This document shows positions 15,395 through 24,106 of a stretch of 32,383 nt of DNA, piece by piece. The notes beneath the pieces are model-generated. The model was given only the letters and a program-made list of their open reading frames with translations, was not told where the DNA came from and searched no databases. A program made the translations under genes and the position numbers. Source of the DNA: Synergistaceae bacterium (lineage in GTDB: Bacteria; Synergistota; Synergistia; Synergistales; Aminobacteriaceae); contig JAFRAH010000018.1 in NCBI GenBank assembly GCA_017405525.1, positions 1 to 32,383 of the forward strand. The letters are read 5' to 3'. Positions within the stretch are counted from its first letter, which is position 1. Each line of letters opens with the position of its first letter.

Positions 15395-17347
15395 ATGCGC
15401 AAGTTTTTTTTTAGCGTTCTAATCCTCCTGAGTCTTTGTGCATGTGCTTTTGCTGATGCAGTACTCTACAGGGGCTCAGGCAACATTGGGGCAGTACAGA
15501 CCGTAGAGAGCAATTCAGCCCTTTGCGTACCCGTTGACGACACAGGAAGGCTTCTCGGATTCACGGCTTCACGTTCAGGTGAGGAGCTTCTGCTTTCTCG
15601 GGGCAATGTTCAGGTTCGTGTAGTTGCTGGTTCGGCGGCGGCATGGCATGGAATGTCGATTATCCCGCTGACTTCTGCACCGTTCGAGAGGGACGGCAGG
15701 TTGTGGCTCGATACTAGGAGCGCGGTATCACTCTTCCAGAATTTCGCAGGCTCTGGGGCAGGCAACAGGCTACGCTTCAGCAGGATACAGGGCGGCACAG
15801 TAACGGCGGCAAGTGCACGGGCTGATACTGAGTTCGGGAGCTTCGAGGAGTCCAAACCGGCAGTTGACCTCCCAGCCATCATGAGCAGGACTTCAAGGCC
15901 ATCACCCGCACCTGCAACACAGCAACCAGCCCCGGCAGTATTGGCGGCATCACCAGTTCAGGATACTCCGGCGGCACGAAAGCCTGCAAGTTCACCGGCA
16001 CAATCCACACCGTCAAAGCCTCAACCCAAGCATGAGACGTTCAAGCCCAACGATCGGAAGACAGAGAAGGGTGAATACTACAGCGGGACAATTCAGGGCA
16101 TAAGGTGGACATCACAGGAAGGAAAAACCAAGAAGATACGTGCCGTTGTCATGGCCGATGATGGAGCTGACCCGCAGGTCTACATGAACGGAGGGGAACT
16201 TCACGCGCTTTTCTCCTCAAGCCTCGAAAACCAGAACAGCATAGCTTCACCATTCTCAAACGTAAAGGCTGAACTCAGGAGCACATCATCAGGAATTGAT
16301 TTAGTGTTCACTCCCAAAGGCATAACCAAGGCTGAAAAATTCGTCCTCAATGACCCCAAAAGAATAGCATTTGATTTCTTCTTTCCAGAGAGCGCGAACA
16401 TAATCGGCACAGCACCCGCAACCACTACCCAGCCCGTACAGCTCCCCGGCCAAGTCTCACAGCAGGCGATACCATTAACGCCCGGCAATCCCCCGTCATC
16501 AGCTCAGAGGCCAGACAGGGCAATAACCCAAGCACCTCCCCCGGTAATCACGAACATACCTGACACCGAACGAAGGAGCAGCGTCCCGGCAACTATGAGG
16601 CTTCCGAGCACTATAACCATTCCGACAAGCCAGCAGGCCGCCGACAGGTTAGGTACAACAATACGGAACAACGGCCACAAAACCGTAGTCATTGACCCCG
16701 GACATGGAGGCAAAGACCCCGGAGCTTCAGCCAACGGAGTAACCGAGAAGAACGTAAACCTCGCTATTGGCCTTGAGCTTGAACGCGTGCTCACTGCAAG
16801 AGGCTACAACGTCATAATGACCCGGAGGACTGACGTTTACCTGAAACTTCAGGAACGTACAGACATCGCTAATGACGCAAACGCCGACCTTTTCGTCAGC
16901 ATTCACGTGAACGCCTTACCGTCAAAGAAATCAATGACCGGTTTCGAGATCTACATCATGGCTTTACCCACTGACAAGGACGCAATGAACCTCGCCAAAA
17001 TCGAAAACAGGGAGTACGTCGAAGGCAGAGGCATGGACACGGAGAACGTTGACCGAAGAACTGAAATGCTCCTGAGAATACTAGGCGACATGCAGCAGAA
17101 CAACAAGATTTCCGAGAGCACTGATTTTGCGGCGGCACTCTACAACGCAGGAGTGAGGAGCGGCCTCCCAATGAGAAGGGTTGCTCAGGCACCTTTCTTT
17201 GTCCTCAGAGGTGCAGGAATGCCCGCGGTCTTGATTGAAACAGGGTTCGTAACCAACGCAACGGAAGCACAGACACTGACAACTCCGGCATACCAGCAGA
17301 AAATAGCTCAGGCAATGTCTGAAGGCATCATAAACTATCTCAGGTAA
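15395..17347 (+). CDS. Secreted N-acetylmuramoyl-L-alanine amidase (Amidase_3) with AMIN-type domain
   Basis: This 650-residue exported enzyme should cut the amide bond between MurNAc and L-alanine in peptidoglycan, for example during daughter-cell separation. A signal peptide (MRKFFFSVLILLSLCACAFA) is followed by a beta-rich N-terminal domain (about 21-130), a Pro/Ala/Ser linker (about 155-225) and an AMIN-like domain (about 230-330). A second Pro-rich linker leads to the catalytic Amidase_3 domain (about 430-650). Zinc and catalytic residues are His437 (VIDPGHGGKDPG), Glu451 (VTEKNVNL), His504 (FVSIHVNA) and Glu615 (AVLIETGFV). An insertion near 540-585 probably holds the blocking helix seen in AmiB/C. 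It lies 7 bases after cheW and 19 before the GerMN gene. Confidence 0.93.
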   Translation: MRKFFFSVLILLSLCACAFADAVLYRGSGNIGAVQTVESNSALCVPVDDTGRLLGFTASRSGEELLLSRGNVQVRVVAGSAAAWHGMSIIPLTSAPFERDGRLWLDTRSAVSLFQNFAGSGAGNRLRFSRIQGGTVTAASARADTEFGSFEESKPAVDLPAIMSRTSRPSPAPATQQPAPAVLAASPVQDTPAARKPASSPAQSTPSKPQPKHETFKPNDRKTEKGEYYSGTIQGIRWTSQEGKTKKIRAVVMADDGADPQVYMNGGELHALFSSSLENQNSIASPFSNVKAELRSTSSGIDLVFTPKGITKAEKFVLNDPKRIAFDFFFPESANIIGTAPATTTQPVQLPGQVSQQAIPLTPGNPPSSAQRPDRAITQAPPPVITNIPDTERRSSVPATMRLPSTITIPTSQQAADRLGTTIRNNGHKTVVIDPGHGGKDPGASANGVTEKNVNLAIGLELERVLTARGYNVIMTRRTDVYLKLQERTDIANDANADLFVSIHVNALPSKKSMTGFEIYIMALPTDKDAMNLAKIENREYVEGRGMDTENVDRRTEMLLRILGDMQQNNKISESTDFAAALYNAGVRSGLPMRRVAQAPFFVLRGAGMPAVLIETGFVTNATEAQTLTTPAYQQKIAQAMSEGIINYLR

Positions 17348-17366
17348 CACGAAAGGTGGAAGAGAA

Positions 17367-18134
17367 TTGCCCCCCATAAGACGCACACCCAGCAATGACG
17401 GCACTAACCCCAAACCAGTCCGAAGAAGACGGCAGCAGGTACAGCAGGAATTAGCTGCCCAGAGAAGGCAGGCACAGCACCAAAAAACCAAGACCTCCAC
17501 GCCGGATTATGACGAGAACAAACCAACTCCCTTAATGCTCCGGGTTTTGCTCTGGCTCGGAATAATTCTGCTCTGTTTCGTACTCGGCTACCTCGGCACG
17601 TCATTGGCTGTAGACTTCCTTAACCGTAAACTTTTCCTCAAGCCCGAAAACAGAATAGAGAACCAGGAGGACTTATCCCACTTCAACGAGGCCGAAAATG
17701 AACGGAACGCAAGGAACTCCCTGAACTCAGCTTCAGATGTCCAGCAGGTCATGTTGATTTTGTGCCACGTTAAGGATGACTCACTTGTTGAGACACGCAG
17801 GAACTTCATCTTACGCCCGCAGGAAGACATAATCAGGGATGCAGTTCACGAAATTCTGGCAATGAGCGGAGTTCCTAATGCCGGGAAAATAAGACTGCTC
17901 CACGTCTTCAGGAATGATGATACTGCATTTCTGGACATGCCGGGGCAGTTCTCCTCAGCCTTGAGCTCAATGGGAAAACAAAAGAGCCTCCTCCTCATTA
18001 CCGGGATTGTGAGGACAATGCAGGAAAACTTCTCGCCGATCTCACAGGTCAGGTTTCTCATAGACTCGAAAACGCCACAATCAGGAGGAACAGTAGACCT
18101 CTCATCAGTCTGGAAGCTGCCAAAGAAAAGCTGA
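17367..18134 (+). CDS. Membrane-anchored GerMN-domain protein
   Basis: This 255-residue protein starts at TTG 17367, with AAAGGTGG about 8 bases upstream; the next ATG would remove the whole cytoplasmic part. The first 55 residues are hydrophilic and basic (PVRRRRQQVQQELAAQRR). One transmembrane helix follows (about 58-82, LLWLGIILLCFVLGYLGTSL), then an extracytoplasmic GerMN-like domain (about 125-245) with QVMLILCHVKDDSLVETRRN, VHEILAMSG and LLHVFRNDDTAFLDMP. GerMN domains occur in spore-germination GerM and in many non-sporulating bacteria, often near cell-wall amidases as here. The function is not settled; an envelope role is inferred from the topology and the amidase neighbour. Confidence 0.75.
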   Translation: MPPIRRTPSNDGTNPKPVRRRRQQVQQELAAQRRQAQHQKTKTSTPDYDENKPTPLMLRVLLWLGIILLCFVLGYLGTSLAVDFLNRKLFLKPENRIENQEDLSHFNEAENERNARNSLNSASDVQQVMLILCHVKDDSLVETRRNFILRPQEDIIRDAVHEILAMSGVPNAGKIRLLHVFRNDDTAFLDMPGQFSSALSSMGKQKSLLLITGIVRTMQENFSPISQVRFLIDSKTPQSGGTVDLSSVWKLPKKS

Positions 18135-18157
18135 AAATTTCACGGGAGGCGTTAAGG

Positions 18158-18745
18158 ATGTTCAGCAAGCTGGTAATAGCTACAGGTAATGAAGGAAAGT
18201 ACAAAGAGTTCACGGAGATAATCAAGCACATAGCAGGCGGTGATTTTGCCGGGGAAATAGTTTTTGCCCCCGACACCGCAAAGTTCGCAGTTGAAGAGAC
18301 TGGGAAGACCTACGCGGAAAATGCCATGCTCAAGGCCAAAGCATGGGCGGAGAAAACAGGGCTTCCCTGCCTCTCTGATGACAGCGGTCTTGAGGTTATG
18401 GCACTCGGCGGAGCTCCTGGGCTTTTTTCGGCGCGTATAGTCTACGGAAGGGAGATCGACAAAGTTGCGTGGCTCCTCTCCAAGATGAAGGGGGTATCCT
18501 ACAGGCGCGCAAGGTTCTCGGCGGCATTGTGCCTTTGCGTTCCGTGCGAGTACACGCTGATCACTGAGGGCTACTGCATGGGAAACATAGCAGACTTCCC
18601 GGCGGGCTCTAACGGTTTCGGCTATGACCCCGTATTTATCCCGGACGGACATGAACTCACCTTCGCAGAACTTCCCACAAGCCTAAAGAACGACATATCA
18701 CACAGGGCAAACGCATTCAGGAAAATGGTCTACCTCCTGAAATGA
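18158..18745 (+). CDS. rdgB: XTP/dITP pyrophosphatase (RdgB/HAM1 family)
   Basis: RdgB hydrolyses XTP, dITP and ITP to monophosphates, keeping deaminated purines out of nucleic acids. The 195-residue protein shows all family blocks: VIATGNEGKYKEF, EETGKTYAENAMLKAKA, LSDDSGLEV with Asp74 and Asp75, GLFSARIV, AGSNGFGYDPVFIP and ISHRANAF. GGGAGG lies 9 bases before the ATG. The stop overlaps the following methyltransferase start by four bases (ATGA). Confidence 0.95.
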   Translation: MFSKLVIATGNEGKYKEFTEIIKHIAGGDFAGEIVFAPDTAKFAVEETGKTYAENAMLKAKAWAEKTGLPCLSDDSGLEVMALGGAPGLFSARIVYGREIDKVAWLLSKMKGVSYRRARFSAALCLCVPCEYTLITEGYCMGNIADFPAGSNGFGYDPVFIPDGHELTFAELPTSLKNDISHRANAFRKMVYLLK

Positions 18746-19467
18746 CGTGCGATGATGTTCTGTTCGGCCGCCTGAAAATCCTCCAGCCCCAAAACGGCCC
18801 GCGCGTCAACATGGACACTATACTTCTCTCGTCATGGGTCAGGGTACGTTCAGGGACACACGAGGTTCTTGAGGCAGGCTGTGCTTCGGGGGCAGTGTCC
18901 CTCATTCTGGCCATGAAGTACGGGAGCATTCACGTTACAGGCATCGACATTCAGGAAGAGCTAGTCAGGCTTGCGGAACTCAACGCCACAAACAACGGAC
19001 TGAACGACCGGGCAAAATTCATTGCCGGGGACATTAGGGACAAGGACATATTGCCGCGCGAACACTTTGACGTTCTCGTGGTCAACCCTCCGTACTCGTC
19101 GCTGAGCTCGGGACGTGAGAGCCCTGACATTTCCCGGACTACTGCGAGGCTTGAGGCTTCATGCACACCTGATGACGTGGCTGAACTTGCCTTCAGGACG
19201 CTGAAATGCAGGGGGAGGCTCTTTGCGGTCTTCGCGAGCGGTAGGCTTGATGTCTTCATGGCCGCAATGATGAGACACAGGATTACACCCAAGAGATTAC
19301 GTTTCGTTTACCCCAATGAAGGCACCAACTCAGGAATATTCTTGTCCGAGTTCGTGAAACTTGGCGGCGAGGGGTTGAGCATACTTCCGCCGCTTTATGT
19401 GGGGGACAAGGAAGGCAACTATACCCCCGAACTCCTGAAAGCCTATGAGCCCGACGGAAATATATAG
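18742..19467 (+). CDS. Class I methyltransferase, TrmN6-like (tRNA1(Val) A37 N6-methyltransferase type)
   Basis: This 241-residue SAM-dependent methyltransferase overlaps the end of rdgB by four bases, so it is translationally coupled. SAM-binding motif I is EAGCASGAVSLILA, followed by VTGIDIQEELVRLAELNA. The catalytic motif IV is LVVNPPYSS, typical of N6-adenine methyltransferases. The TrmN6-like N-terminus appears as FGRLKILQPQNGPRVNMDTILL. E. coli YfiC/TrmN6 modifies A37 of tRNA1(Val); the same substrate is likely but not proven here. Confidence 0.88.
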   Translation: MTCDDVLFGRLKILQPQNGPRVNMDTILLSSWVRVRSGTHEVLEAGCASGAVSLILAMKYGSIHVTGIDIQEELVRLAELNATNNGLNDRAKFIAGDIRDKDILPREHFDVLVVNPPYSSLSSGRESPDISRTTARLEASCTPDDVAELAFRTLKCRGRLFAVFASGRLDVFMAAMMRHRITPKRLRFVYPNEGTNSGIFLSEFVKLGGEGLSILPPLYVGDKEGNYTPELLKAYEPDGNI

Positions 19468-19486
19468 AGAAACGAGGAGATAAAAT

Positions 19487-20554
19487 TTGTATCAGGCACT
19501 ATCACTTTGCGCATTGCTTTTCATTTCCAGGAAACTAAAGGAGGCAGGAATACCCAGCACAATCCTTAACGTGTCAATGATTCTTTATGTCTTATGGGAA
19601 ATATTAGGCTTTGTTGTGGCCTATGACATAGCGAGGGCTGAAGTCGATATTTTCCCGCTGCATTTTGCCGAGATAATCCGTTCCGTTGATGTTACGGTGA
19701 TCATCATAATCTTGCTGGGGTTCTTTGCGTTCTTTGGCGTTGACTTGATTACGGGCTTCAGGGGCTACACGAAACAAAAGGCACTCCTTGCGCTGTTCCT
19801 TCTTGCCTGCGTTACCATCTACGGAATGGGGGAGGCTTATTTTGTCCGCAGGAGAGACATAACGATACCCACAACAAAACTTCCTGAAGGACTCGACAGA
19901 TTACGCGTTGTCTTCCTCTCTGACGTTCACATAGGCGGACTGTCTACCTTGATGCATCTTGAGCGGGTCATCAAGATTGTGGAGGAGGCCGGGCCCGATA
20001 TATTGCTTCTTGGCGGCGACACACTCGACGGCGACATGAGCTACAGGGCTGAAGAACTGGCACTCCTGAAATCGGCGGCAGGCAAGGCACGTTACGGGGC
20101 TTTTGCGGTGAATGGTAATCATGAACACTACTGGCTTCTTGACGTTGACGTTGAGGGCATCATCAGGGAATGCGGCTATCACCTCCTCATTGATGAGCGG
20201 GTGGAGACGGCGGGAATAACCATCATCGGAATGGAGGACATAAAGAAAGGCTGGCTAAAGGTATTCCTGAAATCTGAAGACGCAAGCAGGTTCGTTCTTG
20301 TCCTGAAACACCGGCCGGGTCTTCCGTTTGACGCTGAAGGACGCTTTGACCTCCAGCTTTCGGGACATACTCACGGCGGGCAGTTCTGGCCATTGGGCTA
20401 CTTCAAGAACATGGTGGCAGGGAGCACTCAGGGATTATCCCGCAAGGCAGGGGGCTGGGTATACGTCAGCAACGGCTCAGGCTTCAACCACGCAATGATG
20501 AGGCTCTTTGTTCCTCCTGAAGTTACGGTTATCGACATAGTCAGGGAGAAATGA
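19487..20554 (+). CDS. Membrane-bound calcineurin-like phosphoesterase (YkuE/YaeI type)
   Basis: This 355-residue protein starts at TTG 19487, with GAGGAGA about 6 bases upstream. Roughly the first 120 residues hold about four hydrophobic helices (near 3-15, 25-47, 68-88 and 98-116). The phosphoesterase domain follows. Metal-site motifs are FLSDVHIGG (Asp146, His148), LLGGDTLDG (Asp178), NGNHEHYW (Asn211, His212) and SGHTHGGQF near 268-276. Related proteins act on phosphorylated lipids or are of unknown substrate. Its stop directly abuts the rsmI start. Confidence 0.9.
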   Translation: MYQALSLCALLFISRKLKEAGIPSTILNVSMILYVLWEILGFVVAYDIARAEVDIFPLHFAEIIRSVDVTVIIIILLGFFAFFGVDLITGFRGYTKQKALLALFLLACVTIYGMGEAYFVRRRDITIPTTKLPEGLDRLRVVFLSDVHIGGLSTLMHLERVIKIVEEAGPDILLLGGDTLDGDMSYRAEELALLKSAAGKARYGAFAVNGNHEHYWLLDVDVEGIIRECGYHLLIDERVETAGITIIGMEDIKKGWLKVFLKSEDASRFVLVLKHRPGLPFDAEGRFDLQLSGHTHGGQFWPLGYFKNMVAGSTQGLSRKAGGWVYVSNGSGFNHAMMRLFVPPEVTVIDIVREK

Positions 20555-21373
20555 ATGCCCCTCTCAATCGTACCGACACCAATCGGAAACCTTGAAGACA
20601 TTACGCTTAGGGCACTCCGGGTTCTCCGTGAGGCTGACATTATCGCCTGCGAGGACACAAGGACTTCAAGCATACTTCTGAGGCACTACGACATTCACAG
20701 GCCGCTAGTCTCGTTCCACGTCCACAATGAGAACGACAGGATGCCCTTCCTCATGGCTAGGCTCAGGGAAGGCTTGAGGGTTGCAGTAATCTCTGACGCT
20801 GGAACTCCGGGAATCTCAGACCCCGGCTGGATACTCCTCAAGCACGCAATGGATGAGGGGCTTGAAGTTGACGTTCTCCCCGGGCCGTCCGCAGTAATCC
20901 CGGCAGTTCTCTTGTCGGGATTGAGCCCTCAGCCTTTCGCGTTCCTAGGCTTCCCCCCGGAGAAACATGGCGACCGCGTGAAGTTCCTAGATGGCATGAA
21001 GGATATTCCGTTCACGTTGTGCTTCTACGTTTCGCCCCACAAGGCAGGAAGGCAGATTGCAGACATGGTTGACGTTCTCGGCGACAGGGAGGCGGCACTA
21101 GTCCGTGAGATCAGCAAGGTCTATCAGGAAGTCATCAGGGGGACTCTCAGCATCATACTTGGGCGCGTCAATGAAGGCATCAAGGGTGAGCTCGTCCTTA
21201 TCGTCTCAGGAAGAAGTGAGGCAGTCAGTGAGGCAGTCAATGGGGAATGGAGGGAGGAGGCTTCGGCCATGCTGAGGGCTGGAATGAGCATCAGGGACAT
21301 AGCCGCGGAGGTTGCCGGGAAATTCAGCGTTCCCAAAAATGACGTTAAGAGGTACGTCATAAGCCTTCAGTGA
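20555..21373 (+). CDS. rsmI: 16S rRNA (cytidine1402-2'-O)-methyltransferase
   Basis: RsmI methylates the 2'-hydroxyl of C1402 in the decoding centre of 16S rRNA. The 272-residue protein shows the tetrapyrrole-methylase fold with the RsmI blocks SIVPTPIGNLEDITLRAL, IACEDTRTS, VISDAGTPGISDPG, DVLPGPSAVIPA, FLGFPPEK and VREISKVYQEV. Its ATG follows immediately after the phosphoesterase stop. The 3' end overlaps the convergent ABC ATPase gene by 7 bases. Confidence 0.96.
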   Translation: MPLSIVPTPIGNLEDITLRALRVLREADIIACEDTRTSSILLRHYDIHRPLVSFHVHNENDRMPFLMARLREGLRVAVISDAGTPGISDPGWILLKHAMDEGLEVDVLPGPSAVIPAVLLSGLSPQPFAFLGFPPEKHGDRVKFLDGMKDIPFTLCFYVSPHKAGRQIADMVDVLGDREAALVREISKVYQEVIRGTLSIILGRVNEGIKGELVLIVSGRSEAVSEAVNGEWREEASAMLRAGMSIRDIAAEVAGKFSVPKNDVKRYVISLQ

Positions 21374-22407
21374 TTTTCGTCAAACACCAGGTACTCGTCA
21401 AAGTCAAGCCAAACTTCCCCGCCAATACTAAACTTCCCGTAGGTGTTCCCCGGTGCTATAACCCTCAGAATTTCCCCGCCAATATCAACCCGGCAGTCAT
21501 TCACATCACCCAAATAGTATTGCTGAAGGATTTTCCCGCGCAATACCCCGCCGTCCTGCCTCATCGTGATATTTTCGGGACGCACGCCAACAACTACAGC
21601 CCCGGTTTTCCCGCCCGTGTAAGTCATTTTCTGGCCTCCCGGAAATTCCACCTGACCCCCCGAAGAAACGCCGCCAATGAAGTTTATCTTCCCGACGAAA
21701 TCCGCAACAAACTGATTTTCAGGCCGCCGGTAAATATTCATCGGGGTATCAGACTGCTGGACTTCACCGCGGTCAAGAACTATAACCCTGTCGCTCATTG
21801 CCATTGCTTCAGTCTGGTCATGTGTTACGTAGACAACAGTTATTCCGAAACGTCCCTGAACTTCCTTGATCTCGAAACGCATTGATTCCCTCAACTTAGC
21901 GTCAAGGTTGCTCAGCGGCTCATCAAGCAAGAGTACTTTCGGGTTCGACACAAGAGCCCGGCCAAGTGCCACACGCTGCTGCTGCCCCCCGGAAAGTTCA
22001 GCCGGCATTCTCTGGACATATGGCGACAGGTGGACAGCCTCAAGAATATTCATGACCCTTTCAGTTATTTCGGGACGAGGAACGTGCTTCATCTTCAGGG
22101 GATAAGCGACGTTGTCAAAAACATTCATGTGAGGCCACACAGCATAGGACTGAAAGACCATCCCTATATTCCTGAGATTTGGAGGGACGAAATTACCGGC
22201 ACTGCTCACCACAACATCATCAATCATGATTTCACCGGCTGTAGGTCTCTCGAAGCCCGCTATCATACGGAGGATTGTAGTTTTCCCACAGCCTGAAGGC
22301 CCTAAGAGCGTGATAAATTCGTGGTCATTGAACTTTTCGCTGAAATCCCGGATGACCTGGACACTGCCATAATTCTTTGTGATATTGGTCAAAGTAATGG
22401 AAGACAT
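21367..22407 (-). CDS. ABC importer ATPase, ferric-iron/polyamine (FbpC/PotA) type
   Basis: This 346-residue ATPase powers the adjacent permease. Visible motifs are Walker A GPSGCGKTT (near 36-44), Q-loop GMVFQSYAVWPHM, signature LSGGQQQRVALGRAL, Walker B VLLLDEPLSNLD and H-loop VTHDQTEAMAMSDR. A C-terminal TOBE-like regulatory domain follows (VVVGVRPENITMR, GEILRVIAPG). AGGAG precedes the ATG. It is third in the operon after the binding protein and the permease. Whether the cargo is iron, a polyamine, a phosphonate or a phosphosugar cannot be told from the ATPase. Confidence 0.93.
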   Translation of the reverse strand: MSSITLTNITKNYGSVQVIRDFSEKFNDHEFITLLGPSGCGKTTILRMIAGFERPTAGEIMIDDVVVSSAGNFVPPNLRNIGMVFQSYAVWPHMNVFDNVAYPLKMKHVPRPEITERVMNILEAVHLSPYVQRMPAELSGGQQQRVALGRALVSNPKVLLLDEPLSNLDAKLRESMRFEIKEVQGRFGITVVYVTHDQTEAMAMSDRVIVLDRGEVQQSDTPMNIYRRPENQFVADFVGKINFIGGVSSGGQVEFPGGQKMTYTGGKTGAVVVGVRPENITMRQDGGVLRGKILQQYYLGDVNDCRVDIGGEILRVIAPGNTYGKFSIGGEVWLDFDEYLVFDENH

Positions 22408-22424
22408 GTTAAATCACTCCTGCA

Positions 22425-24098
22425 TCATATGGAAAATTCGCCCTTGGTCAGCTTGTTCAAGAGCCAGTTCACAGAAACAACCATTACGAGAATACCTGTT
22501 GCTATTGCTGAGGCTGTCTGTTGGCTGTGATAGGTCTGGTACGTGAAGAGCTCGTAGCCTATTGTCTTTGTGTCAGTCGAGTATAGGAGCGTCGACATAG
22601 TAAGCTCGTAAAAGCTCGGCATGAAAATCAGGAACCACCCCGCCACAACTGAAGGAGCTATCAAGGGCAATGTTACGTCCCTGAAACTCTGCTGCCATTT
22701 CGCCCCGGAGATCAGTGAAGCCTCTTCAAGCGATGGGTGAATCTGGCTCATTGCCGACACAATCGTACGCATCCCCATCATCAGATACTTCACAGTGTAA
22801 GCAACGACCATAATCGTGAGTGTGTTATAGATGTTTATCCCGAAACGTCCCGACATTGTCATGATGAGTGCGAGAGCAATAACTACACTCGGTGTACCGC
22901 TCCCAAGTGTGATGAGGAAATCGGGGATATGCCGGGCTTTGGCCTTTGTCCGGGTCAGGAGCCAGGCCATGACGCAGGATATGAACGTTCCGACAGTTGC
23001 CGCCGCTGATGCTGATATGAGGCTGTTCTTTGCCGTGTCGAGAATGCCTTTGCGGGTGAGGAGAATGTTCCAGTAACGCATAGTGAAGTTCGAGCCTGAA
23101 AGTGGCTTGCCGAGATTTTTCGTGAATGATGTCATTGCGACTGTGGCGAATGGAATTACCACCACCACAACCGCGAAAATGGCAACCAAAATTGTTATTG
23201 GCAGCCTCCATTTACCGAGCTCTATGATGTTGGGACGGGTTGATTTTCCCGAAACCGTTATGTACTGTCTCTTTCCACAAACGAAAGTCGAAACGTAAAG
23301 GACAATGTTAGCCGTTACCATGAGGGACACAGCCAATGCCGTAGCGTCAGTAAGTCCTTCCTTAGAGCCGACATAAACATAGTCGATGATTCTTGTCGTT
23401 ACCGTGTCGATTTTCCCCGGTGCACCAATTATTGAGGGTATCCCGTAGCATGAGGCCGCCGACACAAAAACCAAGAGCCCCGCCGCAACAACTGAAGGCA
23501 GCATAACCGGGAATGTTATAGTCATCAGGGTCTTCATTGGGGACGCGCCGGAAATCTTCGAGGCTTCCTCAAGTGAAGGGTCCATTTTCTCCATTGCCCT
23601 CGAAATCGTAATGAATGCATAGGGATAATAGAACGTCGTAAGAACCCAAACAAGCCCACCTATGCTGTAGATGTTGAAGGGATTTTCAGGGAGTCCGAAA
23701 AGACCGGCAATGAAAACGTTCAGCGTCCCAACACGAGGATTCAGCAACCTCAACCACGCCATAGCACCGACATACGGGGGCACCATGTAGGTCATCACGA
23801 AAAGCGTCCTGAAGAACCGCCGCCCGTACATATCCGTGCGACCGACAAGCCAAGCCAGCGGGAAGGCAATCATCACTCCGAAGACCATAGAGAGCCCCGC
23901 AGTGATGAGAGTATTCCGCAGGGCGTTCCAGTTCAGGGGGTAGGTGTAAATTCTCCTGAAAGCCTCCAGAGTGAAGCCGTTTTCGACGCAAAAAGAACGG
24001 AACACCAAATAACACATAGGGAAGACGTTGAACACAAGAAGGAACAATACAATCGCCGAAATCAACGCCGCCTTTACGTCAAAACGAGACTTCCCCAT
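22425..24098 (-). CDS. ABC importer permease with two fused transmembrane halves (FbpB-like)
   Basis: This 557-residue protein contains two binding-protein-dependent transport permease domains in one chain. The first half ends with the ATPase-contacting loop EEASKISGASPMKTLMTITF and the second with EEASLISGAKWQQSFRDVTL, the two 'EAA' motifs. About twelve hydrophobic helices are visible. Fused permeases of this kind are usual in ferric-iron (FbpB), thiamine and some phosphonate or hexose-phosphate importers. The gene starts 8 bases after the binding-protein stop and ends 17 bases before the ATPase gene. Confidence 0.92.
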   Translation of the reverse strand: MGKSRFDVKAALISAIVLFLLVFNVFPMCYLVFRSFCVENGFTLEAFRRIYTYPLNWNALRNTLITAGLSMVFGVMIAFPLAWLVGRTDMYGRRFFRTLFVMTYMVPPYVGAMAWLRLLNPRVGTLNVFIAGLFGLPENPFNIYSIGGLVWVLTTFYYPYAFITISRAMEKMDPSLEEASKISGASPMKTLMTITFPVMLPSVVAAGLLVFVSAASCYGIPSIIGAPGKIDTVTTRIIDYVYVGSKEGLTDATALAVSLMVTANIVLYVSTFVCGKRQYITVSGKSTRPNIIELGKWRLPITILVAIFAVVVVVIPFATVAMTSFTKNLGKPLSGSNFTMRYWNILLTRKGILDTAKNSLISASAAATVGTFISCVMAWLLTRTKAKARHIPDFLITLGSGTPSVVIALALIMTMSGRFGINIYNTLTIMVVAYTVKYLMMGMRTIVSAMSQIHPSLEEASLISGAKWQQSFRDVTLPLIAPSVVAGWFLIFMPSFYELTMSTLLYSTDTKTIGYELFTYQTYHSQQTASAIATGILVMVVSVNWLLNKLTKGEFSI

Positions 24099-24106
24099 TT
24101 TTCCGG

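Noticed and set aside
18152-18652. A 166-codon minus-strand frame opposite rdgB
   Set aside because: The plus-strand gene carries every RdgB motif; the antisense frame shows no family features.
21370-21885. A 171-codon plus-strand frame opposite the ABC ATPase
   Set aside because: It is antisense to a clear ATPase with all motifs and resembles no family; its ATG has no supporting ribosome site that I could justify.
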